Shown: piece by piece, positions 8,677 to 18,048 of the stretch
How positions within the stretch are numbered: position 1 is the stretch's first letter
How the letters are laid out: each line of letters begins with the position of its first letter
From: Shewanella sp. AS1
Lineage (GTDB): Bacteria; Pseudomonadota; Gammaproteobacteria; Enterobacterales; Shewanellaceae
Direction of reading: 5' to 3'
Assembly (NCBI RefSeq): GCF_021412565.1
Contig: NZ_JAKCLJ010000016.1
Location: 1-61,218, forward strand
Length of the DNA stretch: 61,218 nucleotides
Translations under genes and position numbers: made by a program
Notes under the pieces: model-generated
Database searches by the model: none
What the model was told of the DNA's origin: nothing
The model's input: only the letters and a program-made list of their open reading frames with translations

Positions 8677-9861
8677 GTGAAACATCATCAAGTCATCATA
8701 ATAGGCGCAGGCGCCGCAGGCTTAATGTGCGCCGCGACAGCCGGTTATCGCGGCCGTGATGTACTGGTGTTAGACAATGCCAAACAGGCGGGACGCAAGA
8801 TCTTAATCAGTGGCGGTGGCCGCTGTAACTTCACCAATCAGAAGGTGGAGCCGGGCAATTTCATCTGCCAGAATCCTCACTTCGTTAAATCGGCACTGGC
8901 TCGCTATCGGTCTCAGGATTTTATCGAGCTGGTCGAGCGCCACGGTATCGAATATCACGAGCGGGATCACGGCCAGCTGTTCTGCAACGACTCGGCCAAA
9001 GAGATAGTGGCTATGCTGCTCACAGAGTGCGACTGGGCTGGGGTGCAGATTCAGCTACGCACCGAGATTCAGTCTGTCATCAAAAATGCCGTTGGCCAGT
9101 TTGAACTCGAGACTTCTAAGGGGCGCTACAGCTGCGACTCGCTGGTGATCGCCACCGGTGGTCTCTCCATGCCTAAATTGGGGGCAACTCCCTTTGGCTA
9201 CAAGCTGGCCGAACAGTTCGGATTAAAGGTATTGCCGACCTCAGCAGGCTTAGTGCCCTTTACCTGGCACAGCGAGCAAAAACAGTTATTTGAGCCCCTC
9301 TCTGGTATTGCTGTGCCGAGCACCATTACCGCCAAAGATGGCACCCAGTTTAGCGAGGCACTGCTGTTTACCCATCGCGGTTTGTCTGGCCCGGCGGTAC
9401 TGCAGATCTCCAACTACTGGCGACCCGGCGAGACCATTTCAATCGATCTGCTGCCCAATATGGATGCGACTGTTTCTTTGGATGATGCCCTCGCGCAGCA
9501 CCCGAAACAAAGCCTGCGTAATACCCTGAGTCAGTGGTTGCCCAAGCGTTTGATCGAATTGCTTTTCGATGAAGCCTTGCTCAATAAGGCGCTAAATCAA
9601 TTGGTGCATGCCGAGCGGGATCGAGTTGTGGATAAACTGCATCACTGGGAGCTGTTAATGAATGGCACCGAAGGCTATCGCACCGCAGAGGTGACTCTGG
9701 GCGGCGTGGATACAAACGAGCTGTCATCGAAAGATATGCAGAGTAAAAAAGTCCCAGGACTCTTCTTCGCCGGCGAGGTGATGGATGTCAGCGGCTGGCT
9801 CGGTGGCTTTAACTTCCAGTGGGCTTGGGCCTCCGGCGTCGCCGCAGGACAAGCGGTTTGA
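8677..9861 (+). CDS. HI0933-family flavoprotein (YhiN-like NAD(P)/FAD-dependent oxidoreductase)
   Basis: A 394-residue flavoprotein. The FAD Rossmann motif IIGAGAAGLMCA is at the start, AGRKILISGGGRCNFTN is the family signature, and the C-terminal FAD-binding block is GLFFAGEVMDVSGWLGGFNFQWAW. Substrate and role are not established. GTG start; ATG alternatives would cut into the Rossmann fold. It is monocistronic: a terminator lies upstream, and the restriction island begins 220 bases after its stop, so its downstream side is the island boundary. Confidence 0.93.
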   Translation: MKHHQVIIIGAGAAGLMCAATAGYRGRDVLVLDNAKQAGRKILISGGGRCNFTNQKVEPGNFICQNPHFVKSALARYRSQDFIELVERHGIEYHERDHGQLFCNDSAKEIVAMLLTECDWAGVQIQLRTEIQSVIKNAVGQFELETSKGRYSCDSLVIATGGLSMPKLGATPFGYKLAEQFGLKVLPTSAGLVPFTWHSEQKQLFEPLSGIAVPSTITAKDGTQFSEALLFTHRGLSGPAVLQISNYWRPGETISIDLLPNMDATVSLDDALAQHPKQSLRNTLSQWLPKRLIELLFDEALLNKALNQLVHAERDRVVDKLHHWELLMNGTEGYRTAEVTLGGVDTNELSSKDMQSKKVPGLFFAGEVMDVSGWLGGFNFQWAWASGVAAGQAV

Positions 9862-10081
9862 TTTGTGTAGATACAATCAAGTTTGCCAATATTAAATAGT
9901 GCATCGGCTCTGTCAACAACTTGATACTGGTCAACCACGCTGACATGAAGGTGTTGCTGGTACATTATACCTTTCAATGTTTTCAATAAAAAATTTCATT
10001 TCAACTCTAATTTTTAACTACTGGATAGCATTTCTGTTATAGTTGCGCTTACGTTCAGAATGCCTGCATGGATAGGAACAC

Positions 10082-10291
10082 ATGATCAAATGCCACCTCG
10101 CCCGTTTGATGGGAGAGCGCAAATTAAGAATAGCGGATGTCATTCGTGAAACGGGCTTAAGCCGCAACACAGTGACACTTCTGTACAAAGAAACAGCACA
10201 AAAAGTGGACTTAGAAGCCATAGACAAACTGTGTGTACTATTTAATTGTCAAGTTGGTGATCTCCTAGAACAGTCACCAGAGAATGATTAA
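10082..10291 (+). CDS. Small Cro/CI-type HTH regulator at the head of the restriction island
   Basis: A 69-residue protein that is nearly all one helix-turn-helix domain (RIADVIRETGLSRNTVTLLY as the HTH), of the short Cro/CI type. It has no partner domain. It starts 24 bases before hsdR on the same strand, so it may control expression of the restriction genes when the island enters a new host; that role is inferred from position only. The ATG is the first one after an AT-rich region with no conserved gene. Confidence 0.82.
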   Translation: MIKCHLARLMGERKLRIADVIRETGLSRNTVTLLYKETAQKVDLEAIDKLCVLFNCQVGDLLEQSPEND

Positions 10292-10315
10292 TAAAAACAA
10301 TAGCAAAGGACTGAT

Positions 10316-13300
10316 ATGAGTTTCACTGAAGATTCTAGAGTAAAAATACCGACGATCTTACATTTGATGCGATTAGGGTATAAGTACCTGTCGCTTAAAG
10401 GTACTTCTTGGGATAAAGATACTAATATTTTTCCTGATCTTTTTTCCACTGCGATAAGCAATATCAACCCAGAACTAACACCTGATGACGTTGCCCGTTT
10501 GCTCGAAGAAGTGAAACTCTCTCTGGATAACGAAGACTTAGGCCGAGCTTTTTTCAATAAGTTGAAGGCTCGATCTGGTACTAAGCTGATCGATTTCGAG
10601 AATTTGTCCAACAACAGCTTCCATGTCGTTACTGAACTAACCTACAAGAACGGAGACGATGAATTTCGTCCTGACATCATCTTGTTAATCAACGGCATGC
10701 CACTGGTGTTTATTGAGGTGAAAAAGCCCAACAACCGAGACGGTATCATCGCGGAAAGAGAACGCATCAATAAACGTTTTCAAAACCCGAAATTCAAGCG
10801 CTTTGCTAACATCACTCAGTTCATGATTTTTTCCAACAACATGGACTACGTCGATGGTGATCCAGAGCCAGTACAAGGTGCGTTTTACGCGAGCAGTTCA
10901 TATGACAAGCCAGTGTTTAACTACTTTCGTGAAGAAGAGGTGTTAGATCTCACAGCGCTTTTAAAACCACTAACTGATGAGCAAGAACTGGCAGTACTCA
11001 AAGACAACAACTTAGAGGTGATCCGCAGCAACCCTGAGTTTTTGAGCAACAAAGAACCCAGCCGCCCAACCAACCGAATTTGTACCTCTTTACTCAGCAA
11101 AGAGCGTTTGTCCTTTGTTCTACGCTATGCATTGGCTTATGTATCAGAGAGTGATGGCCTGCAAAAACACATCATGCGCTACCCACAGATGTTTGCGACC
11201 AAAGCCATTGAGAGAAAGCTAAACGAAGGGGTTCGTAAAGGGATTATTTGGCATACCCAAGGAAGTGGTAAAACCGCGTTAACCTATTACAACGTCGGGT
11301 TCTTAACGGATTACTTCCAAAAGCGAGAAATCATTCCAAAGTTCTATTTCATCGTCGATAGACTAGATTTGCTGCAACAAGCACAGCGGGAGTTCACTGC
11401 ACGCGGCTTGATTGTTCATACTATAAACTCCCGTGAAGCGTTCACGCGTGACATCAAAGCCACACAAGTGATTCACAACCACTCAGGCAAAGCCGAAATA
11501 ACCGTCGTCAACATTCAGAAGTTTAAAGACGACCCCGACGTTATTTCAACGCAAGACTATAACGTTACCATCCAACGTGTTTACTTCTTGGATGAGGTTC
11601 ATCGCAGTTACAACCCGAAAGGTAGCTTTCTGGCCAATCTGACTCAGTCTGATACCAACGCTATCAAGATAGGCTTAACGGGTACGCCCTTACTGGGTGA
11701 AGACTATAACTCACGAGTTCTTTTTGGCGATTACATTCACAAGTATTACTACAATGCTTCCATTGCCGACGGCTATACCCTGCGCTTAATCCGTGAAGAG
11801 ATCGCGACCAATTACAAAATGACGCTTCAGCAAGCACTTGAAGAAGCTGAAGTAAAAATGGGCGATGTAGACCGCAAAGAAATATACGCCCATCAAAGTT
11901 TTGTTGAGCCAATGCTGGACTACATCATCAGCGACTTCGAAAAGAGTCGCGGCACGCTAAATGACGCAACCATAGGCGGTATGATCATTTGCGATAGCTC
12001 AGACCAAGCAAAGAAAATGTTTGAGCTGTTTAATGCGGTGTACGCCTCTAAGTCACCAACCTTGCCCCTATCCAGCAGTGACCGCGCGGAACCTCAGCGA
12101 GCAACATCGGTAGCAGAACCAATTCCGACTTACGTTCAAACGGCAAGCATGGAGCCAGCCAAGCAAGCCCACAAAGTGAGCAATGCTGCGCTGATTTTGC
12201 ATGATGTCGGCACAAAACAAGAACGCAAAGATTGGGTTGAAGATTTCAAAGCAGGAAAAATCGACTTACTGTTTGTTTACAACATGCTACTCACAGGCTT
12301 CGATGCTAAACGCTTGAAGAAACTTTACCTTGGCCGCGTGATCCGCAAACATAACTTGCTACAAGCACTCACACGCGTCAATCGCACATACAAAGACTTC
12401 CGTTATGGCTATGTGGTCGATTTTGCAGATATCCGCAAAGAGTTTGACGCGACTAACAAAGCTTACTTTGACGAGCTGCAATCAGAGTTGGGCGACGAAA
12501 TCGAAAGCTACTCCAAGCTATTCAAATCACAGGAAGAGATCAAACAAGAGATAGAACACATTAAAGATGTGTTGTTCCGCTTTGATATCGACAACATGGA
12601 GACCTTCTGTGATCAAATCAGCCAGATACAAGACAGAGAAACTGTCTTAGCACTGAAAAATGCCCTAGCTGATGCACGAAGCCTGTATAACCTTATTCGC
12701 CTGCAAGGTGAATACGACTTCCTTGATGAACTGGATTTTGCCAAGCTCAACGTGCTTTACCGCGAAACCAGCAATCATTTGGACTTGCTCAACCTCAAGC
12801 AAGATCTTGAACAAGGTACAGACACCACACACCTGCTTCACCGAGCCTTAGAAGATGTCATCTTCAAGTTTGTTAAGATCGGTGAAGAAGAGCTAGTTTT
12901 GGCTGACCAGTTGAAAAATACACTGCGCCAAACACGCGAAGCACTGGCAAGTAACTTTGACCAGCAAGACCCGAAGTTCATCAACCTGAAAGATGAACTA
13001 GAGCGCTTATTTAAGAAAAAGAATCTCAGTGAAGTCACGCAAGATGAAATGGTCGCCAACATCGATGCGCTCAACAAAATTCACCAACGAGTGAAAGAAT
13101 TGAACCGACAGAACAACCAATTGCGTCAGAAGTACCTAGGTGACACCAAGTATGCGCGTCTGCACAAGCGTTTATTTGAGCGCCAACAAGAGAGACGTGA
13201 CATTACAGACTCTGAAAGAAAGATTTTTGAGGCCCTACTCGGAGTCAAAGAAGACGCCGATAGCCAGGTGCTCGACAACACCTCCGTTCTCGATAACGAA

Positions 13301-13453
13301 AGCTATTTTGCGCGACATCTGCTACCAAAGGTTCATAACCGCTTTATCAAACAACAGAGTATTCCCTTGAATGCGGAAGCAGTACGTTATGTAAACCACC
13401 TTGTCGTTGCAGAATATTTAAAAGAATTTAATACAGGTAGCCAATCCTGGTAA
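10316..13453 (+). CDS. hsdR: Type I restriction enzyme, R (endonuclease/translocase) subunit
   Basis: A 1045-residue subunit that translocates DNA and cuts it when the site is unmodified. The PD-(D/E)xK nuclease core is visible at about residues 118-140 (FRPDIILL then FIEVKK). The motor domains follow: Walker A TQGSGKT at residues 314-320, DEVHR as motif II, and GLTGTPLL as motif III. The C-terminal region is helical and charged, as needed to dock to the methylase. An extended Ser/Pro/Ala linker lies near residues 580-625. The frame is intact. Confidence 0.96.
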   Translation: MSFTEDSRVKIPTILHLMRLGYKYLSLKGTSWDKDTNIFPDLFSTAISNINPELTPDDVARLLEEVKLSLDNEDLGRAFFNKLKARSGTKLIDFENLSNNSFHVVTELTYKNGDDEFRPDIILLINGMPLVFIEVKKPNNRDGIIAERERINKRFQNPKFKRFANITQFMIFSNNMDYVDGDPEPVQGAFYASSSYDKPVFNYFREEEVLDLTALLKPLTDEQELAVLKDNNLEVIRSNPEFLSNKEPSRPTNRICTSLLSKERLSFVLRYALAYVSESDGLQKHIMRYPQMFATKAIERKLNEGVRKGIIWHTQGSGKTALTYYNVGFLTDYFQKREIIPKFYFIVDRLDLLQQAQREFTARGLIVHTINSREAFTRDIKATQVIHNHSGKAEITVVNIQKFKDDPDVISTQDYNVTIQRVYFLDEVHRSYNPKGSFLANLTQSDTNAIKIGLTGTPLLGEDYNSRVLFGDYIHKYYYNASIADGYTLRLIREEIATNYKMTLQQALEEAEVKMGDVDRKEIYAHQSFVEPMLDYIISDFEKSRGTLNDATIGGMIICDSSDQAKKMFELFNAVYASKSPTLPLSSSDRAEPQRATSVAEPIPTYVQTASMEPAKQAHKVSNAALILHDVGTKQERKDWVEDFKAGKIDLLFVYNMLLTGFDAKRLKKLYLGRVIRKHNLLQALTRVNRTYKDFRYGYVVDFADIRKEFDATNKAYFDELQSELGDEIESYSKLFKSQEEIKQEIEHIKDVLFRFDIDNMETFCDQISQIQDRETVLALKNALADARSLYNLIRLQGEYDFLDELDFAKLNVLYRETSNHLDLLNLKQDLEQGTDTTHLLHRALEDVIFKFVKIGEEELVLADQLKNTLRQTREALASNFDQQDPKFINLKDELERLFKKKNLSEVTQDEMVANIDALNKIHQRVKELNRQNNQLRQKYLGDTKYARLHKRLFERQQERRDITDSERKIFEALLGVKEDADSQVLDNTSVLDNESYFARHLLPKVHNRFIKQQSIPLNAEAVRYVNHLVVAEYLKEFNTGSQSW

Positions 13454-13497
13454 GAACATAAAGCTTATATTTAAAAGTAAAAGGCAGTACACAAACC

Positions 13498-15129
13498 ATG
13501 GTCGAACTCGAATTTAGAGAAAAAACAAAAGCCCTTATCGATAGCCTGAAAAGCATCTGTGCAACCAATGGCTTAGGCAACAGTACCGGGGAATTTGAGA
13601 TCATCACTCAGGTCTTTTTGTACAAATTCCTGAACGATAAGTTCGCCTATGAAGCAAAGAAAATAGACGAAAAAATCGCCAACGCGGAGAAATGGGAAGA
13701 AGCGCTGATTGAAATGAGTGAAGAAGATCTAGAGATGCTCCAGATCCAGATGGGCGGTGATCCTGCTCGTCTCAAACCACATCATTTCATCAGTCACTTG
13801 TTCAACCAACAAGACAAACCTGGGTTTGCTCAGCTGTTTGATGATACCTTGATGGACATCGCCATCAGCAATAACGATGTATTTGCGGTAATGACGGACA
13901 CTGGCGAAAAGGTACAACTGTTTACCCGCATCAGCGAGAACGTGACAGTTTCCAAGCGTGATGCTTTCTGTAAAGCGATCATCAACAAACTGATTGAGTT
14001 TAGCTTCGAGCGTATCTTCAACCAGAAGTTTGATTTCTACGCCACCATCTTTGAATACCTGATCAAAGACTACAACAGCAACTCAGGCGGCAAATATGCC
14101 GAGTACTACACCCCTCATGCAGTAGCACGCATTATGGCCGCAATTTTGGTGCCTAAAGACCAGCAAGGCACCGTGCGCAATGTGAGCTGTTATGACCCAT
14201 CAGCAGGGTCTGGCACCTTGCTGATGAATGTCGCCCATGCCATCGGTGAAACGCGTTGTAGCATCTACACGCAGGATATTTCGAAAAAGTCATCAAACCT
14301 ACTGCGTTTGAACCTGATCTTAAACAACTTAGTGCATTCAATCCCTAACGTGATTGAAGGCGACACGCTTCGCCATCCGCACCACAAGGAAAATGGCGAG
14401 CTTCGCAAGTTTGATTACATTGTCTCTAACCCACCATTTAAGCTGGATTTCAGTGATTTTCGTGATGAGTTGGACAGCATCGATAACAAAAAACGTTTCT
14501 TTGCTGGTATTCCCAAAATCAAAGCCAAGGCCAAGGACAAAATGGAAATCTACCAATTGTTCTTGCAGCACATTATTTACTCATTAAAACCAGGTGGTAA
14601 AGCCGCGGTGGTATTGCCAACAGGGTTTATTACCGCTCAGTCAGGTATTGATAAAAAGATCCGTCAGTACTTGGTTGAGAACAAGATGTTAGCAGGTGTG
14701 GTCTCCATGCCATCCAATATCTTTGCGACCACAGGTACTAACGTCTCTATTCTGTTTATTGATGACAGCAACAAAGACAAAGTGGTGCTGATTGATGCAT
14801 CAAGCCTGGGGCAAAAGGTCAAAGAAGGTAAGAATCAGAAAACGGTTCTAACACCTGAAGAAGAACAGCGGATTATTGAGGTATTTAATAGCAAGTGGAC
14901 CGAAGAAGACTTCTCCGTTGCAGTCAGCTATGACGAGATCGCTGCAAAAAATTACAGCCTCAGTGCCGGACAGTATTTCGAAGTCAAGATTGAGCACGTT
15001 GATATCACTCCGGAGCAGTTTGCGGAAAAAATGCAGAGCTTTACCAGCAATTTGGACAGTTTGTTTAATCAGTCTCGTGAGCTAGAAGTAGAGATTAAAA
15101 AACAGTTGGTGAGAGTTAAGTATGAGTAA
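13498..15129 (+). CDS. hsdM: Type I restriction-modification system, M (methyltransferase) subunit
   Basis: A 543-residue N6-adenine methyltransferase. An N-terminal HsdM helical domain precedes the SAM-binding region (YDPSAGSGTLL) and the catalytic NPPF at residues 311-314. It methylates the recognition adenine and forms the M2S core with HsdS. A full-length, unbroken gene 44 bases after hsdR. Its 3' end overlaps hsdS by eight bases, so translation is likely coupled. Confidence 0.97.
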   Translation: MVELEFREKTKALIDSLKSICATNGLGNSTGEFEIITQVFLYKFLNDKFAYEAKKIDEKIANAEKWEEALIEMSEEDLEMLQIQMGGDPARLKPHHFISHLFNQQDKPGFAQLFDDTLMDIAISNNDVFAVMTDTGEKVQLFTRISENVTVSKRDAFCKAIINKLIEFSFERIFNQKFDFYATIFEYLIKDYNSNSGGKYAEYYTPHAVARIMAAILVPKDQQGTVRNVSCYDPSAGSGTLLMNVAHAIGETRCSIYTQDISKKSSNLLRLNLILNNLVHSIPNVIEGDTLRHPHHKENGELRKFDYIVSNPPFKLDFSDFRDELDSIDNKKRFFAGIPKIKAKAKDKMEIYQLFLQHIIYSLKPGGKAAVVLPTGFITAQSGIDKKIRQYLVENKMLAGVVSMPSNIFATTGTNVSILFIDDSNKDKVVLIDASSLGQKVKEGKNQKTVLTPEEEQRIIEVFNSKWTEEDFSVAVSYDEIAAKNYSLSAGQYFEVKIEHVDITPEQFAEKMQSFTSNLDSLFNQSRELEVEIKKQLVRVKYE

Positions 15130-16342
15130 TGTTGTATCTAAAAGGTTAGGTGATTCGATTACCTTAAAGAGGGGATATGATTTACCAGAAAAAAATCGCA
15201 AGCTGGGCGCTTATCCGGTAATTAGTTCTGCTGGTATATCAGGCTATCACAATGAATACAAAGTCGATGGTAAGGGAGTCGTAACTGGCCGATATGGTAC
15301 TTTAGGTGAAATGTACTATGTCGACGGTAAATACTGGCCTCACAACACGGCTTTATATGTTCAGGATTTTAAAGGTAATGACCCCAAATATATTTATTAC
15401 CTTCTGAAATGCATCGGTCGAATTCGTACATCAGACAAAAGTGCTGTTCCTGGTGTGAATAGAAATGAGCTTCACGAGATGTTAGTCCCGACCATAGCTG
15501 ACATAGTAGGACAAGTTGCTTGCCGTGAAGTGCTTGAAGTTATAGACAAAAAAATCGAACTCAACAATCGTATCAATACTGAGCTAGAAGCCATGGCCAA
15601 AACGCTTTATGACTACTGGTTCGTGCAGTTTGATTTCCCAGATGTGAATGGAAAACCCTATAAAGCTTCTGGCGGTAAGATGGTTTACAACAATACATTG
15701 AAGCGTGTAATTCCTGTCGGCTGGTCTGATGGAACATTGGATAATTTAGGTCAGATAGTTGGGGGGAGCACACCTTCAACTGCTGATAAAAATAACTTTT
15801 CAGAACAAGGTAGTGCCTGGATTACTCCAAATGATCTTTCAGGGAACATTGGAAATAAATTCATATCTAAAGGCGCTATGGGTGTAACAGCGGAAGGTAT
15901 AAAATCGGCATCACTTAAAAAATATCCTGCTGGAACTGTGCTGTTAAGCTCAAGAGCGCCAATAGGTTATATGGCGATTGCAAGAAATACACTGACAACA
16001 AATCAGGGGTTTAAGTCTTTTGTTCCATCTAAAGGGTACCCAACAGAGTTTGTCTATTTCACGGTAAAAAATAGCCTAAAAGCAATAATTCAATACGCTT
16101 CTGGTTCAACGTTCAAAGAAGTATCTGGAACTGTTATTAAAACAGTGAAATTAGCTCTTCCACCAAATGAACTTGTTGAAGAGTTTAGGGCAAAAGTAGA
16201 AGACCTTTTCAAAAGACAAGATACCCTAGAACAAGAAAACGAACAGCTAATAGCATTGCGTGATTGGCTTCTCCCCATGCTAATGAACGGCCAAGTAACG
16301 GTAAAACCAAGCACTAAAGCACAGGAGGCTCAGCATGGCTAA
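15122..16342 (+). CDS. hsdS: Type I restriction-modification system, S (specificity) subunit
   Basis: A 406-residue specificity subunit with two target recognition domains (about residues 5-130 and 200-350). They are separated by a conserved helix (IDKKIELNNRINTELEAMAK) and closed by a second helix (EQENEQLIALRDWLLPMLMNGQV). The first recognition domain carries VTGRYGTLGEMYY, the second WITPNDLSG. Target sequence cannot be read from this. It overlaps hsdM upstream by eight bases and the RhuM-like gene downstream by eight bases. Confidence 0.95.
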   Translation: MSNVVSKRLGDSITLKRGYDLPEKNRKLGAYPVISSAGISGYHNEYKVDGKGVVTGRYGTLGEMYYVDGKYWPHNTALYVQDFKGNDPKYIYYLLKCIGRIRTSDKSAVPGVNRNELHEMLVPTIADIVGQVACREVLEVIDKKIELNNRINTELEAMAKTLYDYWFVQFDFPDVNGKPYKASGGKMVYNNTLKRVIPVGWSDGTLDNLGQIVGGSTPSTADKNNFSEQGSAWITPNDLSGNIGNKFISKGAMGVTAEGIKSASLKKYPAGTVLLSSRAPIGYMAIARNTLTTNQGFKSFVPSKGYPTEFVYFTVKNSLKAIIQYASGSTFKEVSGTVIKTVKLALPPNELVEEFRAKVEDLFKRQDTLEQENEQLIALRDWLLPMLMNGQVTVKPSTKAQEAQHG

Positions 16343-17348
16343 AGATCTCACTGAGTCTTTGCATGACAGACAAAACATACTGAATAACCGTTACGCCTTG
16401 CAAAAAGCAGAGCAACACCTCGCATTAGGTGGTGTTCAGTTTAATGGTGAATCGGTGTTCACTAAGCAACAAGTCATGGAATTGTTTGAAATCAGTGAAC
16501 GTACAATTGAGCGCTATTTATCCAGCCATGCAGATGAGCTAAAAAACAGTGGCTACCAAATATTAAGAGGATCAAAACTAAGAGAATTCAAAGCATTAAG
16601 TCATGGTACCGACATCGATGACGGTACCAAAACCAGTGTGCTAGGCGTTTTCTCTTTTCGCGCTATTTTGAACCTGGGCATGCTACTCACTGACAGTGAA
16701 CGCGCCAAAGAACTGCGCTCTCGTGTACTCGATATTGTCATTGATGTACTCGCAGAACGCGCAGGGGGTCATACCAAGTTCATCAACCAGCGCGATCAAG
16801 ATTACTTGATGGCGGCGTTCCAAGAGGAAAATTACCGCAAACAGTTTACCGACGCCTTGGACAAATACGTAGACGGCAATAAGTGGAAGTATGGCCGCTT
16901 CACTAACCTGATCTACCAAAGCATTTTCCATGAGAATGCGACGGAATATAAGAAAATACTCAAGCTGGCTGAAAAGGATCAAATTCGCGAAACCATGTAC
17001 TCAGAAGTGCTCACGCTTATTGCTAGTTTTGAATCTGGTATAGCCCATGAGTTAGAGCAAAAAAGCAACAACTTGGGTCGCAAATTGACGCAGAAAGAAA
17101 CGGAAGTGTTATTTACAAGTTTTGAGCAGCATCCCTTATTTAAGCCGCTGATCACCGATGCTAGAACTAAAATGGCCAGCCGAGACTTGTGCTTTAGGGA
17201 CGCTTTACATGAAAAGCTGGAGGCTTACATAAAATCTGTACCCGAGGCAGATTTTGAGCGCTTCCTCGGCGAGAAGAGTAAGTCGCTTGAAGAACAGCTC
17301 AGTGATCCTGAAACATTGGCCGTATTCAAACGTTTGAAGGATCGCTGA
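16335..17348 (+). CDS. RhuM-like DNA-binding protein paired with a Doc toxin
   Basis: A 337-residue protein. The N-terminal ~130 residues resemble RhuM/KilA-N-type phage DNA-binding domains: FTKQQVMELFEISERTIERYL looks like a helix-turn-helix, and FSFRAILNLGMLLTDSERA then LRSRVLDIVIDVL mirror the RhuM core. The rest is helical and charged with no Fic motif. In many genomes RhuM and Fic/Doc domains are fused; here they are separate genes with one base between. It overlaps hsdS, so it is expressed with the restriction genes. A role as antitoxin or regulator of the downstream toxin is likely but inferred. Confidence 0.75.
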   Translation: MAKDLTESLHDRQNILNNRYALQKAEQHLALGGVQFNGESVFTKQQVMELFEISERTIERYLSSHADELKNSGYQILRGSKLREFKALSHGTDIDDGTKTSVLGVFSFRAILNLGMLLTDSERAKELRSRVLDIVIDVLAERAGGHTKFINQRDQDYLMAAFQEENYRKQFTDALDKYVDGNKWKYGRFTNLIYQSIFHENATEYKKILKLAEKDQIRETMYSEVLTLIASFESGIAHELEQKSNNLGRKLTQKETEVLFTSFEQHPLFKPLITDARTKMASRDLCFRDALHEKLEAYIKSVPEADFERFLGEKSKSLEEQLSDPETLAVFKRLKDR

Positions 17349-17349
17349 T

Positions 17350-17817
17350 ATGACTGGCGAAGTTCACCCTAGGTTTTTCTACTTCGATGTGGCGTATGCT
17401 GTTAAAACTCATGACTGGATTATTGATAACTCTGGTGGTTTAACTGGCACAAAAGATATCGGTCAACTTGAAAGCCCACTAGAGCATATTCAAAACGACA
17501 GGTATTACCCTGAAATCGAAGACAAACTGACGCACTTAGTGTTTTCCATCAACAAAAACCATGCCTTCAATGATGGCAATAAACGCTCATCACTGGCACT
17601 CGGAGCCTATTTTTTAGAACTCAACGGATTCGATTACCTAGTGCAGTATTTCGTTCGAGAAATGGAAAACATCGCTGTTTGGGTCGCAGATAATGTTATA
17701 AACAAAGAGCTACTGCATAAAATTATAAGTTCTATCTTGTATGAGGATGAGCATTCTGAGGCGTTGAAACTGGAAATGTATGAAGCGGTTCAACAAGCTG
17801 AAGAAAACAAACAATAA
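17350..17817 (+). CDS. Fic/Doc-family (death-on-curing) toxin
   Basis: A 155-residue protein with the Doc signature HAFNDGNKR at residues 71-79. All catalytic positions of the Doc subtype are present: His71, Phe73, Asp75, Asn77, Lys78 and Arg79. Phage P1 Doc phosphorylates EF-Tu and stops translation until neutralised by Phd; no Phd-like gene is present here. The partner is presumably the RhuM-like protein just upstream. It is the last gene of the island array. Lys rather than Gly in the loop argues against AMP-transfer by a classical Fic enzyme. Confidence 0.88.
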   Translation: MTGEVHPRFFYFDVAYAVKTHDWIIDNSGGLTGTKDIGQLESPLEHIQNDRYYPEIEDKLTHLVFSINKNHAFNDGNKRSSLALGAYFLELNGFDYLVQYFVREMENIAVWVADNVINKELLHKIISSILYEDEHSEALKLEMYEAVQQAEENKQ

Positions 17818-18010
17818 TAGCCTTTTATATCTCTGAGGAAATCTGTAAATTGGCCAAGCCCCGGATTAACCAAGTCCTTAGTTAAGTTACCCTGAGCCTT
17901 ATGCTTTGCGGTTAGCTCAGCATGCCAGCCTTGTATTGGAAACTGCGCCAGGCGAGTGCGCCTGCCGCCCTTGTCTGTGCTGGAATATCTTCTGCTACAC
18001 TTTTAGCTTA
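17818..18010 (-). pseudogene. Possible gene remnant at the right edge of the restriction island
   Basis: On the minus strand one frame stays open for about 60 codons across this gap and reads like protein (…LAQFPIQGWHAELTAKH…) but has no ATG, GTG or TTG in a useful place. It may be the residue of a gene broken when the island was inserted, or chance. The plus strand shows nothing coding here apart from the leader of the next gene. Confidence 0.25.
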
Positions 18011-18048
18011 GGGTCGATCCTCATCTGTTGGGGGCTGTAGAGGTTGTT

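Noticed and set aside
10082..17817. Prophage or integrative element with attachment sites
   Set aside because: No integrase, tRNA gene or flanking direct repeat was found; the block is better described as a restriction island.
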